The position numbers and the translations under genes are program-made. Below, one piece after another: positions 33,277-41,366 of a DNA stretch of 46,273 nt. This stretch comes from an uncultured Pelagibacteraceae bacterium (lineage in GTDB: Bacteria; Pseudomonadota; Alphaproteobacteria; Pelagibacterales; Pelagibacteraceae): the NCBI GenBank assembly GCA_902593235.1, contig CACJHS010000008.1, forward strand, positions 1 to 46,273, given 5' to 3'. How positions within the stretch are numbered: position 1 is the first letter of the stretch; every line of letters starts with the position of its first letter. The notes under the pieces were generated by a model that saw only the letters and a program-made list of their open reading frames with translations, ran no database searches and had not been told where the DNA came from.

Positions 33277-34404
33277 ATGAAATCTAAAAAATTAAAACTA
33301 GGTATCATTGGAGGTGGACCTAATTCTTGGATTGGTCACGTGCACAGAATTTCATCAAGGTTTGATGACAAATATGAAATTGTAGCAGGAGTTTTTTCAA
33401 GAAATTCAAAACAATCAACTTCGTTTGGAAAAAGCATCGGTGTTAGTGAGGATAGATGTTATTCAAATTATTTAACCATGGCTAACAAAGAAAGTCTTCG
33501 AAAAGATAAAATTGATGTTGTATCAATAATGACGCCACCAGGAAGTCATCAAATTATTGCTGAAAAATTTATCGATAAAAACTTTCATATTATTTCTGAT
33601 AAACCTTTTGCTGCTGATCTGAAACAAGCCAAAAGTTTATTAAATAAAATAAAAAAAAATAAAAAAATTAAATATGCTCTAACACATAATTATTCGGCAT
33701 ACCCCATGGTACGAGAAGCCAAGGTATTAATTGAAAAAGGGAAAATTGGAAAAGTAGAAGATGTTAATTTTGAGTATGTTCAAGACTGGAGTGAAGGAAA
33801 AAAAATAAATAAAAAAAACTCTAGAAAAATGTTTGGTTGGAAACTTGATAAAAAAATTGTAGGCGTCTCTACAGTTTTAAACGAACTTGGGTCTCATGCT
33901 TGTCATCTTGCTAGTTATATGTCTGGATTAAAAACAAAAAAAGTTTTTGCTGATATTAGCCAAGTATCAAAGACGGTTAAAATGGATAACAACGCTAAAG
34001 TATTAATTGAATTTGATAATGGCGCAAAAGGAATGTTTTGGACAAGTTGTACTGCAAGAGGTGGAGTTTATGGTTTAAGAATAAGAATTTTTGGATCTAA
34101 AGGAAGTTTAGAATGGGTACAAAATGATCCAACTTATTTAAAATTTAATCCATCAAAAGGAGCTGTTAGAATATTAGAAAGAGGATTTCATGACGCAAGT
34201 TTTTCAAAAAAATTTTCTAGAATAAAATTTGGTCATCCTGAAGGTTATTTAGATGCTTTTTCTAATATTTATAGAGAGTTTGCTGAATCATTAAAATCAA
34301 AAAAAAGAATTTTTTTTCCTAACGAAGATGATGGATATGAAACTGCTAAATTTATTGATGCATGTAAAAAATCTAGCAAATCAAAAAAATGGGTTAAGCT
34401 ATGA
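33277..34404 (+). CDS. Gfo/Idh/MocA-family oxidoreductase (DKP variant), near iolG
   Basis: A 375-residue NAD(P)-dependent oxidoreductase with Rossmann motif IGGGPNSWIGHVHR, SDKPFA carrying the catalytic lysine, and LGSHACHL as the active-site histidine motif. It is a diverged paralogue of the protein at 21370, sharing ALTHNYSAYPMVREA and the overall layout. It overlaps iolG by 4 bases (ATGA). Lying between iolE and iolG, it probably interconverts inositol stereoisomers or inososes, in the manner of IolW/IolX-type dehydrogenases. That specific role is an inference. Confidence 0.88.
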   Translation: MKSKKLKLGIIGGGPNSWIGHVHRISSRFDDKYEIVAGVFSRNSKQSTSFGKSIGVSEDRCYSNYLTMANKESLRKDKIDVVSIMTPPGSHQIIAEKFIDKNFHIISDKPFAADLKQAKSLLNKIKKNKKIKYALTHNYSAYPMVREAKVLIEKGKIGKVEDVNFEYVQDWSEGKKINKKNSRKMFGWKLDKKIVGVSTVLNELGSHACHLASYMSGLKTKKVFADISQVSKTVKMDNNAKVLIEFDNGAKGMFWTSCTARGGVYGLRIRIFGSKGSLEWVQNDPTYLKFNPSKGAVRILERGFHDASFSKKFSRIKFGHPEGYLDAFSNIYREFAESLKSKKRIFFPNEDDGYETAKFIDACKKSSKSKKWVKL

Positions 34405-35402
34405 TTAACGTTGCTTTAATTGGTCTTGGAAGAATTGGTCAAATGCATGCTGAAAATTTATTTTCTCATAAAAGTTTTAAATTAAAATATACTTTTGATA
34501 TCAACACAAAACTTAATCAAAAATTATCAAAAAAATTTAACTCAACTTTTATTAACAATACTCAAATTGCTTTCAAAGATAAAAATATAGATTTAATATT
34601 TATTGCATCAAGCACACCAACACATATTAAATTAATTGAGGAAGCCGCTAAGTATAAAAAAGTAATTTTTTGTGAAAAACCTTTGGATTTAAATATTGAT
34701 AAAGTTAACAAATGCCTAAGAAAGATTAAAAAACTCAATCCAAGAATACAATTAGGATTTAACAGAAGGTATGACCCGGGTCATAATTCGTTAAAAAAAG
34801 AGCTTCAAAAAGGAAAAATAGGACGGCTAGAAAAAATTATAATTACTAGCAGAGATCCAGCACCTCCTCCTGTCGAGTATTTAAAAGTTTCTGGAGGCAT
34901 ATTTAAAGACATGATGATACATGATTTTGATTTGGCTAGATTTTATTTAGAAAAAGATGAAGTGAGCTCAATTTTTTCAACAGGAAGCAATATTTCAGAC
35001 AAAAAATTTGATAAAATTAAAGATTATGAACTTGCCTCATGTATTTTAAGATCAAAAAAAGGCGTGCAATGTATAATTACTAATTCAAGACATTGTAGTT
35101 ATGGCTATGATCAAAGAGTAGAGTTATTTGGATCTAAAGGAATGTTGATTTCTGGAAATAAAGAAGAAAACGAGACAGAAATATTTACTAAAAATAACAC
35201 TTCTCAAAAAAAACCTCTTCTTAATTTTTTTATTGATAGATATGTTGATGCATACAGGCTTCAACTTGATGAACTGGCTAGATATACAATAAAGAAAAAC
35301 AAACCCATATCAAGTTTTGAGGATGGAAGAAGAGCTCTTATCATCGCTAATGCTGCATCAATTTCTTTGAAACAAAAAAAACAAATTAAATTAAAATTTT
35401 AG
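34401..35402 (+). CDS. iolG: Inositol 2-dehydrogenase IolG
   Basis: A 333-residue Gfo/Idh/MocA enzyme. VALIGLGRIGQMHAEN is the NAD motif and FCEKPLD has the catalytic lysine. FNRRYDPG, TSRDPAPPPVEYLKVSGG and IFKDMMIHDFDLARF together are characteristic of IolG-type inositol dehydrogenases. It oxidises myo-inositol to 2-keto-myo-inositol (scyllo-inosose), the substrate of the nearby IolE. It is Lys/Asn-rich and a little diverged. The next gene, 147 bases on, is the binding protein of a ribose/inositol-type transporter, which supports inositol uptake and oxidation as a unit. Confidence 0.9.
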   Translation: MINVALIGLGRIGQMHAENLFSHKSFKLKYTFDINTKLNQKLSKKFNSTFINNTQIAFKDKNIDLIFIASSTPTHIKLIEEAAKYKKVIFCEKPLDLNIDKVNKCLRKIKKLNPRIQLGFNRRYDPGHNSLKKELQKGKIGRLEKIIITSRDPAPPPVEYLKVSGGIFKDMMIHDFDLARFYLEKDEVSSIFSTGSNISDKKFDKIKDYELASCILRSKKGVQCIITNSRHCSYGYDQRVELFGSKGMLISGNKEENETEIFTKNNTSQKKPLLNFFIDRYVDAYRLQLDELARYTIKKNKPISSFEDGRRALIIANAASISLKQKKQIKLKF

Positions 35403-35548
35403 TTTCAACTAATAATTGAAAATTTAAAATAATTATAAATTGTGTATAAAACTTATACATTTTTAAGTTGTCATCTTTACAACTCAGTTTTTTCTATGTT
35501 AACGTCCACCCTTTAAAAGTTAATTTTTAATAACGAGAGGGAAATATA
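35403..35548 (+). promoter_or_regulatory. Leader of the inositol-type ABC operon with inverted repeats
   Basis: A 146-bp gap that should hold the promoter of the binding-protein gene. It contains a perfect 7+7 inverted repeat TGTATAAAACTTATACA (35443-35459) and, 6 bases on, AGTTGT-7-ACAACT (35466-35484). A TTTCAA-7-TTGAAA repeat lies at 35403-35421 directly after iolG. A -35-like TTGTCA is at 35468-35473, but no well-spaced -10 follows. The first repeat is operator-like. GAGAGGGAAATATA precedes the ATG as ribosome-binding site. Confidence 0.5.
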
Positions 35549-36472
35549 ATGAAAACATTATACAAATCATTATTAGCTTTTGTTGCTTGGGTTATGCTTT
35601 CAGTGTCTGCTTTAGCAGTAGACGTGATCGTTGTATCTCACGGACAAGCTAACGACCCGTTTTGGTCTGTTGCTAAGAATGGTGTAGATAAAGGATGTGC
35701 AGATATGGGAATATCTTGCAAGTACACTGCACCTGCTACATTCGACATGGTTGAAATGGCTAAATTAATTGACAACGCAGTTTCACAAAAACCAAAAGGT
35801 ATTGTGATTACTCTTCCAGATGCTGCTGCTTTAGGAAAATCTGTTAAAGCTGCTATAGCTGCTGGTATTCCAGTAATTTCAATGAACTCTGGTTCAGATG
35901 ACTTTGCTTCACTAGGTATCAGTGCTCACGTTGGACAAACTGAGTTTGAAGCTGGTGTAGGTGGCGGACAAAAAATGAAGGCTGCTGGTGGTAAAAAAGC
36001 ACTATGTGTTAACCATGAAGTTGGAAACGTTGCGCTAGACAGAAGATGTGCTGGGTTCAAAAAAGGTTTTGGTGGATCTGTTGACATCTTAGGAACTTCT
36101 AATGACCCAACAGAAATTCAAAAAGCTGTTGCTGCTAAATTAGGTGGTGGATATGACACTATCCTAACTTTAGGTGCTGGTCTTGCAGGTGAAGCTGCTC
36201 TTAAAGCTTTAGAAGCTGCAGGAAAAGTTGGTTCTGTTAAACTTGGTACATTTGATATGTCACCAGGAATGTTAAAAGCTGCTGCTGCAGGTAAAGTAGA
36301 GTTTTTAATTGACCAACAACAATACCTACAAGGTTACTTACCAATAGCAATTTTTGGTCAGTACATGAGATATGGAACTATGCCAGCTGGAGTAGTTATG
36401 ACTGGTCCTGGTTTCGTAACTCCTGACAATGCTGCTAAAGTAATTAAGTGGGCAGCTCAAGGTTACAGATAA
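35549..36472 (+). CDS. Periplasmic sugar-binding protein, ribose/inositol (CUT2) type
   Basis: A 307-residue LacI-like type I periplasmic binding protein with a Sec signal peptide, cleaved probably after Ala23 (A-L-A). The mature sequence begins VDVIVVSHGQANDPFWSVAKNGVDKG, which is typical of CUT2 binders. Ligand-contact regions appear as SMNSGSDDF and LGTFDMSPGML. Codon use is rich in GCT/GGT, consistent with high expression. Neighbouring iolG and iolE make inositol the likely ligand, but fructose/ribose-type binders look similar. The terminator-like hairpin at 36483 follows within 11 bases. Confidence 0.9.
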   Translation: MKTLYKSLLAFVAWVMLSVSALAVDVIVVSHGQANDPFWSVAKNGVDKGCADMGISCKYTAPATFDMVEMAKLIDNAVSQKPKGIVITLPDAAALGKSVKAAIAAGIPVISMNSGSDDFASLGISAHVGQTEFEAGVGGGQKMKAAGGKKALCVNHEVGNVALDRRCAGFKKGFGGSVDILGTSNDPTEIQKAVAAKLGGGYDTILTLGAGLAGEAALKALEAAGKVGSVKLGTFDMSPGMLKAAAAGKVEFLIDQQQYLQGYLPIAIFGQYMRYGTMPAGVVMTGPGFVTPDNAAKVIKWAAQGYR

Positions 36473-36482
36473 AAAATACTTT

Positions 36483-36517
36483 AAAAGGCCTAACTAACTT
36501 TTAGTTGGGCCTTTTTT
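36483..36517 (+). terminator. Intrinsic terminator-like hairpin after the binding-protein gene
   Basis: A 15-bp stem with one G-U pair (arms AAAAGGCCTAACTAA and TTAGTTGGGCCTTTT) surrounds a CTT loop at 36498-36500 and ends in six T. It starts 11 bases after the binding-protein stop and lies about 20 bases before the permease ATG at 36537. It is the fourth example of this placement in the window. Partial read-through would give excess binding-protein mRNA. Confidence 0.88.
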
Positions 36518-36536
36518 CCAAACAAAATTCAAATTA

Positions 36537-37664
36537 ATGTCAGATAAAGCAAAAAGTATCGTATCAAAAAAAACTTCAGGTCAAGACGAAAGACTTAAAG
36601 AAGTATCAAAACTAAGATTGCTTTTAAATAGACCTGAATTAGGTGCTGTTGGTGGTGCAATTTTAGTATTCATATTTTTTGGAATAGTTGCAGGTGATAC
36701 AGGAATGTTTAGTGCTTATGGAACTCTAAACTTTTTAGATGTCTCTGCAAATTTAGGAATAATTGCAATTGCTGCAGCAATGCTAATGATTGGTGGTGAA
36801 TTTGATTTATCAATTGGATCCATGATTGGTTTTGCAGGAATTTGTATAGCAATACCTGCAATTTATTGGGGTTGGCCTTTATGGGTAAGTATTATTTTTG
36901 CTTTTGCGATGGCGGTACTAGTTGGATACTTCAATGGTATCCTTGTTGTTAGAACTGGACTTCCATCTTTTATCGTAACTCTAGCAATGTTGTTTATTTT
37001 AAGAGGTGCTACATTAGCGATCACAAGATTAATTACAGGAAGAACTCAAGTTCCTGGTTTAAGAGTTTTAATTGAGAATGATCCAATCGCGTGGATGTTT
37101 GCAACTGATACATTCAAATGGTTGTTTACTTGGTTAGGTTCAATGAATTTAATTGCATTAAGAACTGATGGAACTCCATTAGCTACTGGTATTCCACCTT
37201 CAGTTATATGGTTTATTGCAGCTACCCTTTTTGCAACATGGATATTAATGAAGACTAGATATGGAAACTGGATTTTTGCATCAGGAGGAGACAAAAATGG
37301 TGCTACGAACGTTGGTGTGCCTGTTGGCAGAGTGAAAATAAGTTTATTTATTGGAACTGCAGTCGCAGCTACAATTTTTGCAACTATTCAAGTTTTAGAT
37401 GCTGGTTCTGCGGATACTATGAGAGGAAATTTAAAAGAATTAGAGGCAATTGCAGCAGCAGTTGTTGGTGGATGTTTATTAACAGGAGGGTATGGTTCTG
37501 CAATTGGTGCAGCTTTTGGTGCATTAATATTTGGAACTGTATCTATGGGTATATTTTATACAGACGTTGATACTGATTGGTTTAAAGTGTTTTTGGGAGC
37601 AATGATGCTAATTGCTGTTGTATTTAATAATTACATTAGAAAAAGAGTAACAGAGAGTAAATAA
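36537..37664 (+). CDS. Sugar ABC transporter permease, RbsC/FrcC/IatP type
   Basis: A 375-residue CUT2-class permease with about 40 hydrophilic N-terminal residues and roughly ten hydrophobic segments. Family features include [66 protein letters not shown] and the conserved loop [30 protein letters not shown] hydrophilic insertion around residues 175-220 ([12 protein letters not shown]) is longer than in E. coli RbsC. It overlaps the ATPase start by one base (TAATG). Confidence 0.93.
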   Translation: MSDKAKSIVSKKTSGQDERLKEVSKLRLLLNRPELGAVGGAILVFIFFGIVAGDTGMFSAYGTLNFLDVSANLGIIAIAAAMLMIGGEFDLSIGSMIGFAGICIAIPAIYWGWPLWVSIIFAFAMAVLVGYFNGILVVRTGLPSFIVTLAMLFILRGATLAITRLITGRTQVPGLRVLIENDPIAWMFATDTFKWLFTWLGSMNLIALRTDGTPLATGIPPSVIWFIAATLFATWILMKTRYGNWIFASGGDKNGATNVGVPVGRVKISLFIGTAVAATIFATIQVLDAGSADTMRGNLKELEAIAAAVVGGCLLTGGYGSAIGAAFGALIFGTVSMGIFYTDVDTDWFKVFLGAMMLIAVVFNNYIRKRVTESK

Positions 37665-38455
37665 TGTCAGAAAATTTAATAGAATTTAATAACATAAGTA
37701 AATTTTTTGGAAAAGTAATAGCTCTTAAAGATGTCACTATGAAATTAAAAAAAGGTGAGATCATGTGTTTACTTGGAGATAATGGTGCTGGTAAATCTAC
37801 ATTGATTAAAACTTTAGCTGGTGTTCATAAACCTGATGAAGGTGAAATAGTAATTGAAGGTGAAAAAACTGTTTTTGACTCACCAAAAGATGCATTGGAT
37901 ATGGGAATTGGAACGGTTTACCAAGACTTAGCTTTAGTTCCGTTGATGAGTGTTACAAGAAATTTTTTTATGGGAAGAGAACCATTAAAGGGGCCGCCAT
38001 TTTTAAAAACTTTTGATATTGAAAAAGCAAATCAAATTGCTGCAGAGAGAATGGGTCAAATTGGAATTGACGTAAGAGATCCTTCACAAGCTGTAGGAAC
38101 AATGTCTGGAGGTGAAAGACAATGTTTAGCAATATCAAGAGCTATATATTTTGGAGCAAAAGTTTTAGTTTTAGATGAACCAACTTCTGCATTAGGTGTT
38201 CATCAAGCCTCAATGGTTTTAAAATATGTTGTAAAAGCAGCTTCGCAAGGATTAGCTGTAATTTTAATTACACATAACGTTCATCATGCATATCCAGTTG
38301 GAAATAGTTTTACAGTACTAAATAGAGGTAAAAGTTTAGGAACTTTTAATAAAAAAGATATTAGTCGTGAAGAGCTTTTAGGGATGATGGCTGGTGGTGA
38401 AGAGCTTGATAAGCTTGAAGTTGAACTTGAAGAAATGAATAGGATTAACAATTAA
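37664..38455 (+). CDS. Sugar ABC transporter ATP-binding protein, single-domain FrcA/IatA type
   Basis: A 263-residue ATPase with Walker [10 protein letters not shown], signature MSGGERQ, Walker [13 protein letters not shown] and switch histidine LITHNVHH. Unlike RbsA or MglA (about 500 residues with two nucleotide-binding domains), it has a single domain, as in rhizobial FrcA. It should act as a homodimer on the permease encoded before it. Its stop lies 2 bases from the stop of the convergent PhyH gene, with no room for a separate terminator. Confidence 0.93.
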   Translation: MSENLIEFNNISKFFGKVIALKDVTMKLKKGEIMCLLGDNGAGKSTLIKTLAGVHKPDEGEIVIEGEKTVFDSPKDALDMGIGTVYQDLALVPLMSVTRNFFMGREPLKGPPFLKTFDIEKANQIAAERMGQIGIDVRDPSQAVGTMSGGERQCLAISRAIYFGAKVLVLDEPTSALGVHQASMVLKYVVKAASQGLAVILITHNVHHAYPVGNSFTVLNRGKSLGTFNKKDISREELLGMMAGGEELDKLEVELEEMNRINN

Positions 38456-38457
38456 TC

Positions 38458-39291
38458 TTAAGCTTCATATAGAGTAGGAAACATTTCTCCCTCAACAGGA
38501 TCTCCGTTTTTATAACCTGCTTCTTGCATTGCTTTCCTATAATTAAAACTTGTCCAATCTCCATCATAACTTATTTTTGCATCCTCTTTGGAAACTCTTA
38601 ATGTATATCGGCTTAAAGTTTTATCAGGAATACTCTCATTCAAACTTCCATGTAGTGTTCTCATATCGAAAACTACTGCATCCCCTAATTCGCAATCCCA
38701 TTGTAGAAACTCATATTTATCTTTATTTCCTAAAATATCAGGAGGTAATTCATATTTTTTTCCATTGACTATACATTCGTTACCTTCAATTTTATGTCCA
38801 TCCTTAAACAAAACTCTCAAAAAAAATTTATTCCATAAATGTGAACCCCTCACCCAAACAACTCCCTCATTTTTCTTTGTTGGTTGCAGCGGAAGCCACA
38901 AAACACACATTGTTCCATCCATATCAAAATAACTTATATCGTGATGAAAAGGTGTTGAAGATTTTGATCCTGCCTCTCTCAAAAACCAATTATCCATTAC
39001 TAAATTAATTTTTTTTGCAGACATTAATTCTGCAGCTATCTGTGCATATGGTGATTTATAAACAAATTCTTTAAATTCAGGAATTAAATGCCAAGTCCAG
39101 TAATCCTCTAGATAAGCTGGAACATTTTTTTTGGTTGTGTGAGATTTAAATCTAGGACTAGGATTGGAAATATCTTTTTCTATACCTGTCTTAAGTTTAT
39201 TAATCCAATTAATATCGAATTTATTTTTTAGAAATATTGCACCATCTTCCTTAAATTTTTTTATTTCATTTTTGGTTAAAATTTTGTTCAT
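38458..39291 (-). CDS. Phytanoyl-CoA dioxygenase (PhyH) family protein
   Basis: A 277-residue Fe(II)/2-oxoglutarate dioxygenase. The iron triad is His116 and Asp118 (PFHHDIS) and His214 (MRTLHGS), with an arginine of LSRYTLRV for the co-substrate. MCVLWLPLQPTKKNEGVVWVRGSH is the standard core. The N-terminal KEDGAIFLKNKFD is the family opening. It is transcribed alone, convergent with the inositol-type transporter and divergent from the GYD-domain gene. It is the third such oxygenase in the window and shares little beyond the core motifs with the other two. Substrate unknown. Confidence 0.88.
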   Translation of the reverse strand: MNKILTKNEIKKFKEDGAIFLKNKFDINWINKLKTGIEKDISNPSPRFKSHTTKKNVPAYLEDYWTWHLIPEFKEFVYKSPYAQIAAELMSAKKINLVMDNWFLREAGSKSSTPFHHDISYFDMDGTMCVLWLPLQPTKKNEGVVWVRGSHLWNKFFLRVLFKDGHKIEGNECIVNGKKYELPPDILGNKDKYEFLQWDCELGDAVVFDMRTLHGSLNESIPDKTLSRYTLRVSKEDAKISYDGDWTSFNYRKAMQEAGYKNGDPVEGEMFPTLYEA

Positions 39292-39386
39292 AATAAAAGT
39301 TAAGTTTTATAGTATTTTAATGCATTAAAGTGTCTAGTAATAGTTGAAATTATTATATTTAAAATCCACATAACTAATATTTGATT

Positions 39387-39414
39387 TTTTCATTAATTAT
39401 TTTTCTTCTATAAT
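39387..39414 (+). promoter_or_regulatory. Candidate promoter of the GYD-domain gene
   Basis: A consensus TATAAT (39409-39414) with a weak -35 (TTTTCA, 39387-39392) at 16-base spacing lies upstream of the GYD-domain gene. Transcription would begin near 39420, leaving a leader of about 20 bases that is mostly the AAGGAGGT ribosome-binding site. It is the cleanest -10 in the window, though the -35 is poor. The rest of the 148-bp gap (39292-39439) shows nothing else distinctive. Confidence 0.45.
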
Positions 39415-39439
39415 GTTACTTTATAAAAAGGAGGTAACT

Positions 39440-39766
39440 ATGGCTAAATTTATAGTAATGGGCAATTATACAGCTCAAGCTTTTAAAGGATTTATAGGTA
39501 ATCCGGATCAAGACAGAGCTGCAGCAGCTACTGCTTTATCAGAGGCAGTAGGAGGAAAGATGGAATCTTTTATGATCACAAGAGGAGCTTATGATTTTGT
39601 AGGAGTTGTGAGTGGTAGTATTGGATTTGAAGGTGCAGCAGCAGTTAAGCTAGCAGTTGAAGCTTCTGGAGCTATAACAAATTTTACCATATTAGAGGAA
39701 ATGGATATGGGCAAAGCTGCCGGCATGGCATCAAAAGCTATGGCTAATTATAAACCAGCAGGTTAA
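39440..39766 (+). CDS. GYD-domain protein
   Basis: A 108-residue cytoplasmic protein of the GYD family (COG4274), small ferredoxin-fold proteins of unknown function named for a Gly-Tyr-Asp motif. Here the motif reads RGAYDFVGVV, with Ala before Tyr-Asp. The start at 39440 is set by a near-perfect Shine-Dalgarno AAGGAGGT 5 bases upstream; an upstream in-frame start would include the ribosome-binding site. It appears to be a single-gene unit with a good promoter and good ribosome binding, which suggests abundance. A long hairpin (39778-39826) separates it from moaA. Confidence 0.85.
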   Translation: MAKFIVMGNYTAQAFKGFIGNPDQDRAAAATALSEAVGGKMESFMITRGAYDFVGVVSGSIGFEGAAAVKLAVEASGAITNFTILEEMDMGKAAGMASKAMANYKPAG

Positions 39767-39777
39767 AGCTAGATTTT

Positions 39778-39826
39778 AAGTTAATTCTATCATGATTAAT
39801 TTTATTAATTATGATAGCTTTAACTT
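39778..39826 (+). repeat. 49-nt inverted repeat abutting the moaA start codon
   Basis: The arms form 21 pairs out of 23 positions around a TTT loop (39801-39803): seven pairs AAGTTAA/TTAACTT, a 2-base mismatch, then 14 pairs including one G-T. The right arm ends 2 bases before the moaA ATG at 39829. There is no T tract after it, so it is a poor intrinsic terminator for the GYD gene. It also leaves no free Shine-Dalgarno for moaA. It is either a protein-binding site over the moaA promoter or an RNA structure controlling moaA translation. Confidence 0.7.
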
Positions 39827-39828
39827 AA

Positions 39829-40821
39829 ATGAAAATGTTAAGAGATAGTTTTGGTAGGTCTTTTCCATATATAAGACTTTCGATTACCGATGTATGTAAT
39901 TTTAAGTGCGGGTATTGTCTACCTAATGGTTATCAAGTTGATAAGAGCGATAATAGGAAATTTCTTCACTTAGAGGAAATTAGACGTCTAGCAAAAGTTT
40001 TTTCAAAATTGGGTGTATGCAAAATTAGACTTACTGGTGGTGAACCAACGGTAAGAAAAGATTTTTTTGATATAATCAAAATCTTAAAAAATGAAGCTGG
40101 AATAAAAAAAGTTGTAATTACCACAAACGGTTATCATTTAGATGAAAAAGCAAAGATGTTGGTAGATAGTGGCTTAAACGGTATTAATATTAGCATTGAT
40201 AGTCTAGATAGAAATACATTCAAAAATGTTACAGGTCATGATCGATTACCAGAGATTTTAAAAGGAATTAACATCCTACAAGATTTAAATTTTGAAAATA
40301 TTAAGATTAATGCAGTTCTTTTAAATGGAATAAATGCATTAGAAAAAGATTTTGAGTCTTGGGGAGAATTTATAAAGAAGAATAAAGTAGATTTTCGATA
40401 TATAGAACTAATGCAAACAGGTGATAACCTAGATTATTTTAAAAAATATCATGTATCTTCAAAAATTTTCAAAGAATACTTAAATAAAAATAATTGGATT
40501 TATCAAACCTTAGGTAAAGATGCTGGGCCGTCACTAAATTATATCAATCCAGAATACAAAGGGAAATTTGGAATTATAGCGCCCTACTCTAAAGATTTTT
40601 GTAGAAGCTGTAATAGATTAAGAATTACATCAAGAGGAGATCTTAGATTATGCCTATTTGGAAATACTGGAATAAGTATAAGACATTTATTACAAAAAGA
40701 TGATCAAATTGAAGAATTACAAGATCTTATAATGGGTCAAATGAAATTTAAAAAAGAATCTCACCATTTGGAACTTGGAGAAACTGGTTTAACTAAAAAT
40801 TTATCTACCACGGGTGGCTAA
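39829..40821 (+). CDS. moaA: GTP 3',8-cyclase MoaA (molybdopterin biosynthesis)
   Basis: A 330-residue radical-SAM enzyme that converts GTP to (8S)-3',8-cyclo-7,8-dihydro-GTP, the first step of molybdenum cofactor synthesis. The radical-SAM cluster cysteines are Cys23, Cys27 and Cys30 (CNFKCGYC), and TGGEP follows. The C-terminal cluster ligands are Cys258, Cys261 and Cys275. The protein ends in the conserved Gly-Gly that activates catalysis. The start may be ATG 39829 or ATG 39835, two codons on; neither has a Shine-Dalgarno. It heads the moaA-C-D-E-msrP-msrQ run and overlaps moaC in TAATG. Confidence 0.95.
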   Translation: MKMLRDSFGRSFPYIRLSITDVCNFKCGYCLPNGYQVDKSDNRKFLHLEEIRRLAKVFSKLGVCKIRLTGGEPTVRKDFFDIIKILKNEAGIKKVVITTNGYHLDEKAKMLVDSGLNGINISIDSLDRNTFKNVTGHDRLPEILKGINILQDLNFENIKINAVLLNGINALEKDFESWGEFIKKNKVDFRYIELMQTGDNLDYFKKYHVSSKIFKEYLNKNNWIYQTLGKDAGPSLNYINPEYKGKFGIIAPYSKDFCRSCNRLRITSRGDLRLCLFGNTGISIRHLLQKDDQIEELQDLIMGQMKFKKESHHLELGETGLTKNLSTTGG

Positions 40822-41366
40822 TGTCAAAATTAAAAATTATAAATCAAGAAGAACTTAAAGATTGGGCGAAAGAAATATTTCAAAAAAACTCTTTCAATAT
40901 GGTTGATGTTTCCTCAAAAAAAGAAACTTTTAGAAGAGCACTTGCGTCAGGTAAAATTTATGTTGGAAAAGAGGTTTTTGATCTAATTAAAAATAAGAAG
41001 ATGCCTAAAGGAGATCCTATTACTTTAGCTGAGGTATCAGCTGTGTTGGGTGTAAAAAAGACGAGTGAACTTATTCCTCTATGTCACCCACTTCCAATTG
41101 ACCATACAGCTACTAAAATAATTATGAATGAATTAGACAGTTCATTAGAAGTTTTTTGCGTAGTTTCTGCAGTAGCAAAAACAGGTGTTGAAATGGAAGC
41201 TATTATGGGTGTTAACTCTGCCTTAATCACAATTTATGATTTAAGTAAAATAGTAAATCCACATCTTAAAATTGATAACGTAAAACTATTAATTAAAGAA
41301 GGTGGAAAAAGTGGATTATGGAAAAACCCTGATGGTCTCCCAGATTTTTTAAAAAATATTTTTTAA
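40821..41366 (+). CDS. moaC: Cyclic pyranopterin monophosphate synthase MoaC
   Basis: A 181-residue protein that converts the MoaA product to cyclic pyranopterin monophosphate. Conserved residues are in LIPLCHPL, TGVEMEA, IYDLSK and KEGGKSGLW, with the lysine of MPKGDP. It is about 20 residues longer than usual because of an N-terminal extension (MSKLKIINQEELKDWAKEIF) before the normal MVDVS opening. The extension might be untranslated if a later start is used, but the TAATG overlap with moaA favours the full length. The overlap with moaD is also one base. Confidence 0.94.
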   Translation: MSKLKIINQEELKDWAKEIFQKNSFNMVDVSSKKETFRRALASGKIYVGKEVFDLIKNKKMPKGDPITLAEVSAVLGVKKTSELIPLCHPLPIDHTATKIIMNELDSSLEVFCVVSAVAKTGVEMEAIMGVNSALITIYDLSKIVNPHLKIDNVKLLIKEGGKSGLWKNPDGLPDFLKNIF

